A stretch of 56,502 nucleotides of DNA from an uncultured Winogradskyella sp. (GTDB taxonomy: Bacteria; Bacteroidota; Bacteroidia; Flavobacteriales; Flavobacteriaceae): the NCBI RefSeq assembly GCF_937958655.1, contig NZ_CALGNH010000007.1:1-56502 (forward strand), given 5' to 3'. Positions 1 to 9,490 of this stretch are shown here, piece by piece. Within the stretch, counting starts at the first letter, position 1; the number at the start of each line of letters is the position of its first letter. The notes below the pieces were generated by a model. The model did not search any database and had not been told where the DNA came from. It worked only from the letters and a program-made list of their open reading frames with translations. Made by a program: the position numbers and the translations under genes.

Positions 1-1472
1 TCTTTTACAAATTCCCAAGCATTAGCTATTTTTAGTGCTTTTATAATATCGTCTTCTGTTGCGTTTTCGCTTCCGATTTTAAGATTATTTGCTACAGTAT
101 CGTTAAATAAAATAGAATCTTGGGTAACGATTCCCATAAGCGCTCTAAGGGAATGTTTAGTTAAATTTCTAATATTATCTCCGTCTATACTAATGTTACC
201 TTCGTTAACATCGTAAAAACGTGTTACTAAATTTGCAATGGTACTTTTTCCACTTCCCGATTGGCCAACTAAAGCCACACTCTTGCCTTTTGGAACAGTG
301 AGCGAAAAGTTTTTAAGTACAAGATCGTCTTCGTATTTAAATGAAATATTATCTATGCTAATGTTAGATGTAAAGTCTTGTTTAGTTTTTGCATTTGGAA
401 CGTCTTCCAAAGGTGATATGGTTTCTAGTATTTCTAAAATTCGATCAGCTGCTGCATTACCAGCTTTTACTTTATAACTTGCTTTGCTAATTGCCTTTGC
501 AGGAGTTAATATTTGATAGGCTAGTGCCATATAGGTAATAAAAGCACCACCAGTTAGTGTTTTTTCAATTAAAACCATAGACCCACCATACCATAAAAGG
601 GCTGCAATTGTCACAATACCTAGAAACTCACTAGTGGGCGAAGCTAAGTTTTGCCTATTCATTAATTTATTTGAAAAGTTATAAAATCGATCTGTAGATT
701 CTTGAAATTGATCGTTAAAACGTTTTTGTGCGTTAAAACCTTTAATTACCTTAAGTCCAGACAATGTCTCTTCTAATGTAGATAAAAAAATACCTTGTTC
801 GGTTTGGACGCGGTTGGATTTTTTCTTGAGACTTTTTCCAATTCTTGAAATAATAAAACCAGAAATAGGGATAAAAAGAAACACAAAAATTGTTAGCTTA
901 ACAGAAATAGTAAACATGGCAATTATTGCAAATAATATAGTTAACGGTTCTTTAACTATAAGCTCTAAAATGGCAAGGAGGGAGTTTTTAACTTCATTGA
1001 CATCTCCTGAAATTCGGGCTATAATATCACCTTTCTTCTTTTCGGAATAGTAGGATATAGGTAAAGTCAATACCTTATCATAGATTTCATTTCTCAGTCC
1101 TTTAAGAACGCCATTCCTAAGGAATGTAATAAAATAAAGCCCTAAATAATTAAAAAAATTCTTTAGTAGAAATAACGAAATAATAAGAATTATCATATAC
1201 AAAAGAGAGCGTTGTGGACCAAACTCATCTGATGTTGATGAAATAAAATAATTCATAGAATTTTCGAGGTATTCCTTTAAGCCAGTAAAGCCTTTATAAA
1301 CTGGTTTTGCGGTTACCTTTTTACCCTCTCCAAATAACACATTTATCATTGGCATTAAGGATACCATGGCAAGGGTGCTAAAAAGCGCATAGAAAACATT
1401 AGCTATGATATTTAAAATCCCATAACGTTTGTATGGGATAATAAACTTAGAAAGTTTCTTTATATAATTCAT
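1..1472 (-). CDS. ABC exporter, fused permease-ATPase (MsbA-like), partial
   Basis: The gene is cut by the left window edge, so only the first 490 codons are visible. The ATG at 1472-1470 opens MNYIKKLSKF, followed by several hydrophobic membrane segments of an ABC type-1 exporter domain (first about 320 residues). The nucleotide-binding domain follows: Walker A GQSGSGKST near residue 405 and the Q-loop region QDSILFNDTVANN near residue 452. The signature and Walker B motifs lie outside. Half-size exporters of this kind flip lipids, lipid A or drugs across the inner membrane; the substrate is not readable here. The start lies 3 bp after the stop of the phosphohexomutase gene, so the two are probably cotranscribed. 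Family is certain, substrate unknown. Confidence 0.93.
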   Translation of the reverse strand, partial: MNYIKKLSKFIIPYKRYGILNIIANVFYALFSTLAMVSLMPMINVLFGEGKKVTAKPVYKGFTGLKEYLENSMNYFISSTSDEFGPQRSLLYMIILIISLFLLKNFFNYLGLYFITFLRNGVLKGLRNEIYDKVLTLPISYYSEKKKGDIIARISGDVNEVKNSLLAILELIVKEPLTILFAIIAMFTISVKLTIFVFLFIPISGFIISRIGKSLKKKSNRVQTEQGIFLSTLEETLSGLKVIKGFNAQKRFNDQFQESTDRFYNFSNKLMNRQNLASPTSEFLGIVTIAALLWYGGSMVLIEKTLTGGAFITYMALAYQILTPAKAISKASYKVKAGNAAADRILEILETISPLEDVPNAKTKQDFTSNISIDNISFKYEDDLVLKNFSLTVPKGKSVALVGQSGSGKSTIANLVTRFYDVNEGNISIDGDNIRNLTKHSLRALMGIVTQDSILFNDTVANNLKIGSENATEDDIIKALKIANAWEFVK

Positions 1473-1475
1473 GCA

Positions 1476-3203
1476 TTATAAATTCATATCCTTTAGGATA
1501 GCATCAATTCTATCTTCCAATAGCTGCTCCGTTGCTGCAAAAGCAGACACATTGTCTAGTTTGGTGTTTACGCTGATATAGAATTTTATTTTAGGTTCCG
1601 TACCACTTGGTCTTAAGGCAATCTTACTTCCATCTTCGGTATAGTAGATAAGAACATTAGATTTTGGGATGTCAATGACGGTTTCAGTACCACTAATGGT
1701 ATCTTTAGCCATAGATTGTTGATAATCTTCAATCCTAATTACCTTAGCTCCATTGACTTCTTTTAGTGGATTTTCTCTGGCATCAATCATCATTTGTTTA
1801 ATTTCTTGCGCCCCAGAAATACCCTTTTTTGTTAGAGATATTAGTCTTTCCTTATAAAAACCGTGTTTCACATATAAATCAATAAGCTTTTCGTAGAGTG
1901 TTTTTCCTTCGGCTTTGGCTTGGGCTGCAATCTCGCAAGCCAATAGGGTAGAGGTAACAGCATCTTTGTCTCTTACAAAATCACCAACCATAAAACCAAA
2001 ACTTTCTTCTCCACCTCCAATAAAATCTAGTTGTGGAAAATCTTTTATCATTTTGGCAATCCATTTAAAACCCGTTAACCCTATTTTGTATTCAACATCA
2101 TAAGAATCTGCCAATACAGACATCATTGGAGTGGATACAATAGTACTGGCAATAAATTGATTACCATTGATTTTTCCAGCATTTTTCCATTGTTCTAATA
2201 AGAAATCTGTCATTAGTAACATGGTCTGGTTTCCGTTAAGGATAACGAGCTTGTTCTCTAAATTTCGGGTTACTACACCTAGACGGTCACAATCTGGATC
2301 GGTACCAATTACAATATCTCCATTAACGTTTTCGGCTAGTTCCATCGCCATCTTAAGTGCTTCTGGCTCTTCGGGATTTGGCGAAACTACAGTAGGGAAA
2401 TCACCATTGGGCTCTTTTTGAGCTTCAACAATATTTACATTGGTGTAACCTGCACGCTTAAGCGTTTCAGGAATTGACATTATAGATGTGCCATGTAATG
2501 AGGTAAAGACAATATAAAGATTTTGCCTTGCCTCAGCAGATGTATTGAAACTTCCATTTTTAATAGATGCAGTTATAAAGGCATCATCAACGTCCTTACC
2601 AATGTATTCAATTAGCTCAGTATTAGCTTCAAACTTAATTTCTGAATAGTCTAATGCGTTTATTTCTGCAATAATTTCACCGTCTTGCGGCGGAACTAAT
2701 TGTCCACCATCTTGCCAATATACCTTGTACCCATTGTATTCTGGCGGATTGTGTGATGCTGTTAAAACTATACCGCAATGACAACCTAAATGTTTTAGTG
2801 CAAAAGATAATTCTGGTGTTGGTCTTAAATCTTCAAACAGATAGACCTTAATACCATTAGCAGAAAATACATCAGCTACCACTTTTCCAAAGGTTTTACT
2901 ATTGTGTCTGCAATCGTAAGCGATGGCAACTTTTACTTGTTCATTTGGGAAGGATTGGTTTAAATAATTACTTAGGCCTTGGGTGTTTTTTCCAAGGGTG
3001 TATTTATTGATTCGGTTGGTGCCAAGTCCCATAATCCCTCGCATTCCGCCAGTACCAAATTCTAAATCCTTGTAAAAACTTTCTTCTAAACCTTTAGGGT
3101 CAGAAGCAATCTTATCTTTTATTTGGTCTTGAGAATCTGTGTCAAAAGTTGGAGTTAGCCATGCGTTAACACGTTCTAAAATCTCTGGTTTAATGTGTAT
3201 CAT
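1476..3203 (-). CDS. Phospho-sugar mutase (phosphoglucomutase/phosphomannomutase family)
   Basis: Alpha-D-phosphohexomutase that moves phosphate between C1 and C6 of a hexose, feeding nucleotide-sugar or glycogen pathways. All four family signatures are present: the catalytic serine loop TASHNP near residue 150, the metal-binding loop [10 protein letters not shown], the sugar-binding loop GGGEESFGF, and the C-terminal phosphate-binding [12 protein letters not shown]. An upstream in-frame ATG at 3224 exists, but [16 protein letters not shown] from 3203 looks like the natural family N-terminus, giving 575 residues, a usual length for the long bacterial PGM2-like group. It lies in a minus-strand run with a glycosyltransferase upstream and an ABC exporter 3 bp downstream, which fits envelope glycan work. 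Glucose versus mannose preference cannot be told from the sequence alone. Confidence 0.95.
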   Translation of the reverse strand: MIHIKPEILERVNAWLTPTFDTDSQDQIKDKIASDPKGLEESFYKDLEFGTGGMRGIMGLGTNRINKYTLGKNTQGLSNYLNQSFPNEQVKVAIAYDCRHNSKTFGKVVADVFSANGIKVYLFEDLRPTPELSFALKHLGCHCGIVLTASHNPPEYNGYKVYWQDGGQLVPPQDGEIIAEINALDYSEIKFEANTELIEYIGKDVDDAFITASIKNGSFNTSAEARQNLYIVFTSLHGTSIMSIPETLKRAGYTNVNIVEAQKEPNGDFPTVVSPNPEEPEALKMAMELAENVNGDIVIGTDPDCDRLGVVTRNLENKLVILNGNQTMLLMTDFLLEQWKNAGKINGNQFIASTIVSTPMMSVLADSYDVEYKIGLTGFKWIAKMIKDFPQLDFIGGGEESFGFMVGDFVRDKDAVTSTLLACEIAAQAKAEGKTLYEKLIDLYVKHGFYKERLISLTKKGISGAQEIKQMMIDARENPLKEVNGAKVIRIEDYQQSMAKDTISGTETVIDIPKSNVLIYYTEDGSKIALRPSGTEPKIKFYISVNTKLDNVSAFAATEQLLEDRIDAILKDMNL

Positions 3204-3281
3204 GAAAAATTGGTTTAGTAACAAAAATAATCAAATCATCATTTTAAACTATTCTGTACTGTCTTTAAATTAAGTCTATAA

Positions 3282-4229
3282 CTATAAATTTAAATGATCT
3301 TTAATAAAATAGCGTTGCTGTTGCCGTTTAGACCTTAGGATTAATTCACCTAAGAAACCTGCAATAAACAATTGCGAACCAATAACCATAGTTGCTAAGG
3401 CAATATAGAATTGTGGACGTTCAGTAATTAGACGTCCTGTTGGGTTAATAAACAATTTATCTACACCGAGATAAAACGAAAAGCCAAAGCCAATTATAAA
3501 CATTAAAACACCTAAGGAACCAAATAAATGCATTGGTCGTTTTCCAAAACGCGAAATAAATGATATGGTTATTAAATCTAAAAAACCATTGGTAAAACGA
3601 CTCATACCAAATTTGGTTGTTCCATACTTGCGTGCTTGGTGTTTTACTACTTTTTCACCAATATTAGAGAATCCAGCATTTTTTGCAAGCAAAGGAATAT
3701 AACGATGCATTTCGCCGTAAACATCAATGTGTTTTATAACGTCATTACTGTAAGCTTTTAAGCCACAATTAAAATCATTTAATTTTACACCAGACGTTCG
3801 TCTTGCCACCCAATTGAATAATTTTGAAGGCAGATTTTTAGAAAAATAAGAATCATAGCGCTTCTTTTTCCAGCCAGAAACCAGATCATACCCATCGTTA
3901 ACAATCATTTTATATAAGTCTGGTATTTCTTCTGGGTTGTCTTGCAAATCAGCATCCATTGTAATAATAACGTTGCCCTGTGCTTTTTCAAAACCAGCAT
4001 GTAAGGCCTGTGATTTTCCAAAGTTTTTTAAAAATCGAATACCTTTAACACAAGGATTAGTTTCAGAAAGTGCAATAATGACGTCCCAAGATTTATCAGT
4101 ACTACCATCATCAATAAAAAGTAGTTCGTAAGAAAATGAATTGGACTGCATCACTGATACAATCCAATCGTATAATTCTTTTAAGGAATCTTCTTCGTTG
4201 AGTAGTGGTATAACTACTGATATTTCCAT
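3282..4229 (-). CDS. Family 2 glycosyltransferase (DPM1/GtrB-like, polyprenyl-phosphate type)
   Basis: GT-A fold transferase starting MEISVVIPLLNEEDSLKEL. An ATG nine codons upstream (4256) is possible but gives an unlikely leader. The nucleotide-binding motif LLFIDDGSTDKSW and the DXD-like DADLQDNPEE are visible. The last about 80 residues hold two membrane segments (MHLFGSLGVLMFIIGFGFSF and the FYIALATMVIGSQLF region), as in enzymes that load a sugar onto undecaprenyl phosphate. The product would be a lipid-linked sugar for envelope glycans. It lies between DUF4199 and a phosphohexomutase on the same strand with short gaps, suggesting a joint operon. The exact sugar and acceptor are inference. 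Confidence 0.93.
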   Translation of the reverse strand: MEISVVIPLLNEEDSLKELYDWIVSVMQSNSFSYELLFIDDGSTDKSWDVIIALSETNPCVKGIRFLKNFGKSQALHAGFEKAQGNVIITMDADLQDNPEEIPDLYKMIVNDGYDLVSGWKKKRYDSYFSKNLPSKLFNWVARRTSGVKLNDFNCGLKAYSNDVIKHIDVYGEMHRYIPLLAKNAGFSNIGEKVVKHQARKYGTTKFGMSRFTNGFLDLITISFISRFGKRPMHLFGSLGVLMFIIGFGFSFYLGVDKLFINPTGRLITERPQFYIALATMVIGSQLFIAGFLGELILRSKRQQQRYFIKDHLNL

Positions 4230-4272
4230 AGTATTTGTCTCATGTATAGACGTCAAAAATAAAATAAATTAT

Positions 4273-4785
4273 TTAGTGATCACTTTTCATTATTAGGCCA
4301 GTAATTACCGATACAATTAAACCAAATATTAACGATCCAATAATTGACATTAAGCTAAAAAAACCAGGAGTCATAAACATACTGCTCATACTCATAGCTT
4401 GCTCAATTTGTTCATCGGTCATTTCAGGATTGTTTTCAATCATTTGATTATATGCTGTTTCTTTTTGAATATCTATAAACTCTGGGTAAATATATTCATA
4501 GTGTACATAAGAATAGATTGCGGCAATTAATCCACCCACAACAGCTATTGCTAAGCCAACTTTAATGGCTTGTCCCACAGATAATATATTAGAATTTGAT
4601 TGTTTATAAGCTTTTATGCCATATACTAAAATTAATACACCAAGCGTAAAGCTGATACCAGATAGAATCCAGCTTTTATCAATATTTCCTACATACATTA
4701 TTACGAGTACTGCTATACTTATTAAAGCGGAATATAAACCATAGGTATAGGCTATTGGTTTAACAGGTGCTGTTTGATGTTCCAT
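4273..4785 (-). CDS. DUF4199 family membrane protein
   Basis: 170 residues with four predicted membrane segments (about residues 13-30, 38-58, 71-94 and 140-165) and an acidic, Met-rich loop (MIENNPEMTDEQIEQAMSMS) between the third and fourth. The order and loop match the DUF4199 family, which is common next to lipid-linked glycosyltransferases in Bacteroidota. Its biochemical role is not known. It is the first gene of the minus-strand run and has a likely promoter about 40 bp upstream at 4826-4833. Family assignment is from pattern recognition; no catalytic residues are evident. Confidence 0.85.
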   Translation of the reverse strand: MEHQTAPVKPIAYTYGLYSALISIAVLVIMYVGNIDKSWILSGISFTLGVLILVYGIKAYKQSNSNILSVGQAIKVGLAIAVVGGLIAAIYSYVHYEYIYPEFIDIQKETAYNQMIENNPEMTDEQIEQAMSMSSMFMTPGFFSLMSIIGSLIFGLIVSVITGLIMKSDH

Positions 4786-4825
4786 AATTTTCTTGAGTTT
4801 TATTGTTAATTGTTTAGTTTGTAAT

Positions 4826-4833
4826 CAAATATA
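4826..4833 (-). promoter_or_regulatory. Bacteroidota -7 box for the DUF4199 operon
   Basis: On the minus strand the sequence reads TATATTTG, a perfect match to TAnnTTTG, about 40 nt before the ATG at 4785. No clear TTG was found at the -33 position, so this is a moderate call. Confidence 0.45.
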
Positions 4834-4878
4834 GGAATTTGTTACAGTAATTAAGAAAATAAAAATTATTAAAAATGA

Positions 4879-4908
4879 TTGTACATTTACAAAAATTACT
4901 TAAATTTG
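4879..4908 (+). promoter_or_regulatory. Promoter of rpmE2 (TTG-N19-TAnnTTTG)
   Basis: TTG at 4879-4881 and TAAATTTG at 4901-4908 are separated by 19 nt, matching the Bacteroidota housekeeping promoter. The start codon of the L31 gene follows 39 nt after the -7 box. It diverges from the DUF4199 promoter in the same gap. Confidence 0.7.
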
Positions 4909-4946
4909 CACCTCGAAAAATCGAATTTATAATAAAGCATTAAGCG

Positions 4947-5198
4947 ATGAAAGCAGGAATACATCCAGATAATTATAGAGTAGTAGCGTTTAAAGATATG
5001 TCTAACGAAGATGTGTTTTTAACAAAATCTACAGCAGACACGAGTGAAACTATCGAAGTTGATGGTGTTGAATATCCATTAGTAAAATTGGAAATTTCTA
5101 GAACTTCTCATCCTTATTACACTGGTAAGTCTAAATTAGTAGATACAGCCGGTCGTATTGATAAATTTAAGAACAAATATGCTAAGTTTAAGAAATAA
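4947..5198 (+). CDS. rpmE2: 50S ribosomal protein L31, type B
   Basis: 83-residue L31 of the large ribosomal subunit. The opening [20 protein letters not shown] and the C-terminal [20 protein letters not shown] are diagnostic. The protein has no cysteine at all, so it is the zinc-independent (type B, C-minus) form, and its length is that of type B rather than the shorter type A. It stands alone, with its own promoter upstream and a strong hairpin terminator downstream. I see no zinc-responsive operator, and many Bacteroidota keep only this form, so it need not be a zinc-starvation paralogue. Confidence 0.97.
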   Translation: MKAGIHPDNYRVVAFKDMSNEDVFLTKSTADTSETIEVDGVEYPLVKLEISRTSHPYYTGKSKLVDTAGRIDKFKNKYAKFKK

Positions 5199-5218
5199 AC
5201 ATAGCTTACCGATAATCG

Positions 5219-5252
5219 AAAAAGCCTTTCTAACAACAGAAAGGCTTTTTTG
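5219..5252 (+). terminator. Rho-independent terminator after rpmE2
   Basis: A 12-bp stem (AAAAGCCTTTCT at 5220-5231 with AGAAAGGCTTTT at 5238-5249) closes a 6-nt loop and runs into a T tract, 20 bp after the L31 stop codon. Confidence 0.9.
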
Positions 5253-5309
5253 TTTTCTATAATTAGGCTACTTTTGAGCTATATACATAAGGTAGTTAAT
5301 ACTATCATT

Positions 5310-5400
5310 TAGAGCATAGTCGAGAAATTTGTCATTTTTTTATGGGCATTTCTGCTGCTTTGTAGCGTGCTTTCAACTAATGCTCAGTATGACAGTAGAG
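5310..5400. repeat. Degenerate dispersed palindromic repeat
   Basis: The gap before the GlmU-like gene contains ATTTAGAGCATAGTCGAGAA, a variant of the repeat core TGAGCGTAGTCGAAAT seen across this window, followed by further partial units such as GCTCAGTATGACAG. No terminal inverted repeats can be recognised, so it is a decayed copy. Confidence 0.55.
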
Positions 5401-5428
5401 ATAATGAGATTAAAAATTAAATTTTAAA

Positions 5429-6604
5429 ATGAATTACATACTCTTTGATGGTCCATATAGAAACAACCTTTTACCATTTACATACACAAGACCTGTAGCA
5501 GATATAAGAGTTGGTATATTAACGATTCGTCAGAAGTGGGAATCGTATTTAGAGTATACAACAACTACAGTTACTGAAGATTATTTGGCAGATAAGTTTC
5601 CTATGGTAGAAATGGAGGATAACATTATGATTAATGCATCTTACCTTCCTAATACAGAGGTTGTTGAATTTGTAAAAAATCTAAAACATAACCAAGCACT
5701 TTTTAACGGTGAAGATGTTATTGCGTTTTTTGCTAAAGAAGGAGAAGAAGTTAATGATTTTTCAAGTTTTGAAGCCGTTGAGTTTAACGGTGAAATTTTA
5801 ACTATAGAAAACACATGGGATATTTTTTCAAAAAATGGAGAGGCTATTGAGGAAGATTTTAGACTGATTACCAAGGATAGAAAATCAGAACCTATTCCAG
5901 CTACAGTGAATACTGTTAATGCTGAAAATATTTTCATTGAAAAAGGAGCGACATTAAATTTTGCTACCTTAAATGCAAGCTCAGGTTGCATTTATATTGG
6001 TCGCGACACAGAGGTTATGGAAGGCTCAGTCGTTAGAGGGCCTTTAGCGCTTTGTAATAATGCTACCTTAAAATTAGGAACTAAAATTTATGGACCAACC
6101 ACGGTAGGGCCATTTTGTAAAGTTGGAGGTGAAGTTAATAACTCTGTACTATTTGGCTATTCTAACAAAGGCCACGACGGCTTTTTGGGTAACTCAGTTT
6201 TGGGCGAATGGTGTAATCTTGGTGCAGACACAAATAACTCTAACCTAAAAAATAATTATGCGGAAGTACGTCTTTGGGACTATGAGACTGGTGGTTTTGC
6301 AAAAACAGGATTACAGTTTTGCGGACTTATGATGGGAGATCATAGTAAGTGCGGTATCAACACTATGTTTAACACTGGTACGGTTGTTGGTGTAAGTGCT
6401 AATATCTTTGGTAGTGGATTTCCAAGAAATTTTGTTCCCAGTTTTTCTTGGGGCGGAAGTAAAGGCTTTGTAACCTATAAAACAAATAAAGCCTTTGAAG
6501 TTGCTAAAGTCGTAATGGCTAGGCGCAAGGAGGAATTTACAGAAAAAGATAAAGCTATTCTTGAACATGTATTTGAAGAAACGAAACAATACAGAAGAGA
6601 ATAG
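5429..6604 (+). CDS. GlmU-like sugar nucleotidyltransferase / acyltransferase (alternative bacterial GlmU family)
   Basis: 391 residues starting MNYILFDGPYRNNLLPFTYTR. The N-terminal third resembles a nucleotidyltransferase domain in which PYRNNLLPFTYTRPVADIR replaces the usual GlmU uridylyltransferase loop. The C-terminal half, from about residue 170, is a left-handed beta-helix of hexapeptide repeats (for example VRGPLALCNNATLKLGTKIY and GPFCKVGGEVNNSVLFGYSN). This layout matches the Bacteroidota family thought to make UDP-N-acetylglucosamine in place of, or beside, classical GlmU. The product would feed peptidoglycan and LPS synthesis. No operon partner is obvious; a MITE-like element starts right after its stop. 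The reaction is inferred from family. Confidence 0.85.
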   Translation: MNYILFDGPYRNNLLPFTYTRPVADIRVGILTIRQKWESYLEYTTTTVTEDYLADKFPMVEMEDNIMINASYLPNTEVVEFVKNLKHNQALFNGEDVIAFFAKEGEEVNDFSSFEAVEFNGEILTIENTWDIFSKNGEAIEEDFRLITKDRKSEPIPATVNTVNAENIFIEKGATLNFATLNASSGCIYIGRDTEVMEGSVVRGPLALCNNATLKLGTKIYGPTTVGPFCKVGGEVNNSVLFGYSNKGHDGFLGNSVLGEWCNLGADTNNSNLKNNYAEVRLWDYETGGFAKTGLQFCGLMMGDHSKCGINTMFNTGTVVGVSANIFGSGFPRNFVPSFSWGGSKGFVTYKTNKAFEVAKVVMARRKEEFTEKDKAILEHVFEETKQYRRE

Positions 6605-6756
6605 CGGATGCCTAAAAAGTCAATTAAAACAAAACTGTCGCATTGAGCATAGTCGAATTGCTTTGTTAATCTGAGTTTAATTTTTTCGATTACACTTCGG
6701 CTACGCTCAGCGACCACGCTCGAAATGACAGAAAGAATTACTTTTCAGATATCCTC
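6605..6756. mobile_element. MITE-like palindromic element, copy 1 (variant)
   Basis: About 150 bp bounded by imperfect inverted ends: GGATGCCTAAAAAGT on the left, and on the right a segment whose reverse complement is GGATATCTGAAAAGT. The interior carries two copies of the dispersed repeat core, CATTGAGCATAGTCGAATTG and, inverted, CACTTCGGCTACGCTCAG. It starts within two bases of the stop of the GlmU-like gene. Two closer relatives of each other lie at 24065 and 31900. No transposase is encoded and no target duplication was seen. Confidence 0.65.
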
Positions 6757-6829
6757 ATCAGACAATTGATTTAAACTGCGATTTTATATGACACCTTCAA
6801 TTTTACAGTCGAATTCAAAACTAAATACT

Positions 6830-7732
6830 ATGAAAACCAAATTTACATTACTACTTTTAGTAACCTTAACCTACGGATTCTCTCAAAGTAAAAATGTTGA
6901 GATAAAAAAGCTTAAAATTAATACAGATTTAGATCATTTTGCAGCACGTGTTGTTGGTGATAAGGTATATTTTAGTCATAATCTAAAGACCAAAAGAGGA
7001 CGGTCTATAAAGGATAAGTACGATGGTCTTATCTACATTATGTATGAGGCTCTGGCAAGAAAAGATGGTGAGATTGAAAACGAAAAACCAGTAGAAAAAA
7101 CAGAGTTAGGACGATTTAATATGTCCTCGGCCACGTTTTCAAAGGGTGGAAGGTATATGTATTTTACAACAAATCATTTAGATACAGGGGAAAATAAATT
7201 AAAGGGTGTAGAAACCTATAATTTACAGATTAAGCGTGCAGAGTACATAGATGGTAAAGGCTGGACGAATTTTGAAACGCTCCCATTTTGTGTGCCAGAT
7301 AACAACTTTGCACATCCTGCTTTAAGTCCAGACGGAAGTGAATTATATTTTATTTCAGATATAAAAGGAACCAAAGGAAAGTCTGACTTATATAAAGTTT
7401 CTGTATATAATCATAAAATCTACGGTGATATTGTTAGTTTAGGGGAAACAATAAATTCTTCACGTACCGAGATATTTCCTTTTGTAAGTGCCGATAATAA
7501 ATTGTATTTCACTTCTAACCGAAGAGGTGGAAAAGGTGGCTTAGATATTTATGTCTATGATTTAGAGTCTACAGACAATGAGCAAGTACCTGTATCTTTA
7601 AATGAACCGATTAATAGTAGAGGTGATGATTTTTCATTTTTCTTAAATGATGATTTAACAACTGGTTATTTGTCTTCTCGACGTTTAAAAGGCGAAGGTG
7701 GTGATGATTTATATTATTTTTCTTTGAAATAA
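6830..7732 (+). CDS. Secreted PD40/TolB-like beta-propeller protein
   Basis: About 300 residues from MKTKFTLLLLVTLTYGFSQ, a clear signal peptide; the in-frame ATG at 6788 would put 14 polar residues before it and is unlikely. The mature part has WD40-like PD40 repeats, best seen in HPALSPDGSELYFISD and FPFVSADNKLYFTSNRRGGK followed by GGLDIYVYDL. Such propellers form the N-terminal part of Bacteroidota OmpA-like proteins; here there is no OmpA domain, so this is a propeller-only periplasmic or surface protein. The role is unknown, probably binding rather than catalysis. It stands alone between a MITE-like element and the DUF1800 gene. Confidence 0.8.
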   Translation: MKTKFTLLLLVTLTYGFSQSKNVEIKKLKINTDLDHFAARVVGDKVYFSHNLKTKRGRSIKDKYDGLIYIMYEALARKDGEIENEKPVEKTELGRFNMSSATFSKGGRYMYFTTNHLDTGENKLKGVETYNLQIKRAEYIDGKGWTNFETLPFCVPDNNFAHPALSPDGSELYFISDIKGTKGKSDLYKVSVYNHKIYGDIVSLGETINSSRTEIFPFVSADNKLYFTSNRRGGKGGLDIYVYDLESTDNEQVPVSLNEPINSRGDDFSFFLNDDLTTGYLSSRRLKGEGGDDLYYFSLK

Positions 7733-7858
7733 TCTCAATAATTTTTTTGTTTATTTGAATATTTCATAATTTTTTGTGCAATTGTTCTATAAGCGCGTTT
7801 TTAAAAGCACTGTTTATTATTTTATATCGTATCTTCCATGAGACATAAAAAAAATAAA

Positions 7859-9478
7859 ATGGCTAATATTAATGCGTACAACGGAGTTTTGGACCAGCGC
7901 TTAGCATCTCATTTGCTTAGAAGAGGTTCTTATCATTACTCAAAATCTCGCATTAACGAATTAACTGGCTTAACTGCAAGCGCAGCTGTTGCTAATCTTT
8001 TTCAAGATTATACCTTAAGTTTAGAACAACCCATAAATCCAGACACCAATGATGTATGGATAAATGGTGGCACACCAACAACCAATAATCAAGGTAAATA
8101 TAGAGATATCATCGTATCTTGGTGGATGGATGAAGCTAGACAAAATCAAGGTATTCAGCATAAACTAGAATTTTTTCTTCATACCATTTTTACCATTAAC
8201 CATAATTTTGTTAATCGCTCAGAAAATTTATATGATTATCTGAGCTTCAATAGATTTTATGCTTTAGGTAATTTTAAGGACTATGCTTTTAAGATTACAA
8301 AATCTAATGCCATGTTATTGTACTTAGATAATACGGATAATGAAGCTCTAAATCCTAATGAGAATTACGCCAGAGAGTTTCTTGAGCTTTTTACCATTGG
8401 TAAAGGTTCCCAAGTTGGTGAAGGGGATTATACAAATTATACAGAATTAGACGTTCAAATGGCTGCCAAGGTGCTTACAGGATTTAAAACAAAATTAGAC
8501 AGAACGATAATAGATACAGATACGTCTATTCCTATTGGAAGAGTATCATACAACAAACACGATCAAGACGACAAAACATTTAGTCATAGATTTCAAAACC
8601 AAACGATTACTGCTGCTGTCAATGCAGCTGATATGGATAGAGAATTACAAGACATGATCACTATGATTTTTAATCAAGAGGAAACAGCACGTTTTTTCTG
8701 TCGCAGATTGTATCGCTACTTTGTAAATACTGTCATTGATGCTGAGATTGAATCTGATATTATAGCTCCGCTGGCACAAGAATTTATAAGTCAAAATTTT
8801 GAAATTCAACCTATTGTAGAAATGCTACTAAAATCTGAACATTTTTATGATTTAGATGATATTGAAAGTGCCGACAATAACATTGGAGCTTTAATTACGA
8901 GTCCGATGGAACAAATGTTAAGGACCATCACGTATTTTAATTTAGAGGTTCCCGATCAAACCACAGATACCGAAAGATTTGACCGTTTCTATAGACGTTT
9001 TGTGCAACAAACATATTGCGAATTATCAGGTATGGAAGTTTTTGCACCTACCACAGTTGCAGGTTATGAAGCCTATTATCAAGAACCCAATTTTACCAAA
9101 AATTGGTTTAACTCGTCTAATATTATTGCAAGATATAAACTTGGTGAAATGTTTATAACAGGTTTAAGACTATTAGAATCTGGTAACAATGGTTATGTTT
9201 ATGCGAATATGGTAGATTTTGTTGAGAATACCATCACTGATGCGTCTGATGCAGTTTTATTGGTTGAAGAATTAACAACACACTTGTTACCAGAAGCAAT
9301 TGATGCTGATAGAATGAATTACTTTTTAAATGATGTCTTTTTAGATGGACTGAGTCCTATAAATTGGCAAGTAGAATGGAATAATTATTTAAATTCTGGT
9401 GATAATTCTGATGTAGAAATTCCATTAAACAGATTATATCAAACATTGATGTATTGTCAAGAATATCAAAGTTTTTAA
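7859..9478 (+). CDS. DUF1800 family protein
   Basis: 539 residues from MANINAYNGVLDQRLASHLL; the ATG seven codons upstream (7838) adds only a lysine-rich leader. The family pattern is clear: RLASHLLRRGSYHYSKSRIN near the start, WWMDEARQN, NENYAREFLELFTIG in the middle, and FCRRLYRYFVN later. DUF1800 proteins nearly always sit directly before a DUF1501 gene, as here with a 12-bp gap, and the pair is thought to be exported. No catalytic function is proven for the family. No clear signal peptide is visible in this protein, whereas its partner has one. Confidence 0.9.
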   Translation: MANINAYNGVLDQRLASHLLRRGSYHYSKSRINELTGLTASAAVANLFQDYTLSLEQPINPDTNDVWINGGTPTTNNQGKYRDIIVSWWMDEARQNQGIQHKLEFFLHTIFTINHNFVNRSENLYDYLSFNRFYALGNFKDYAFKITKSNAMLLYLDNTDNEALNPNENYAREFLELFTIGKGSQVGEGDYTNYTELDVQMAAKVLTGFKTKLDRTIIDTDTSIPIGRVSYNKHDQDDKTFSHRFQNQTITAAVNAADMDRELQDMITMIFNQEETARFFCRRLYRYFVNTVIDAEIESDIIAPLAQEFISQNFEIQPIVEMLLKSEHFYDLDDIESADNNIGALITSPMEQMLRTITYFNLEVPDQTTDTERFDRFYRRFVQQTYCELSGMEVFAPTTVAGYEAYYQEPNFTKNWFNSSNIIARYKLGEMFITGLRLLESGNNGYVYANMVDFVENTITDASDAVLLVEELTTHLLPEAIDADRMNYFLNDVFLDGLSPINWQVEWNNYLNSGDNSDVEIPLNRLYQTLMYCQEYQSF

Positions 9479-9490
9479 ATATATATAAAG

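Noticed and set aside
6475..6717. 80-residue minus-strand ORF starting MVAERSRSVIEKIK
   Set aside because: It lies on the end of the GlmU-like gene and the MITE-like element; VAERSRS is simply the translation of the repeat core.
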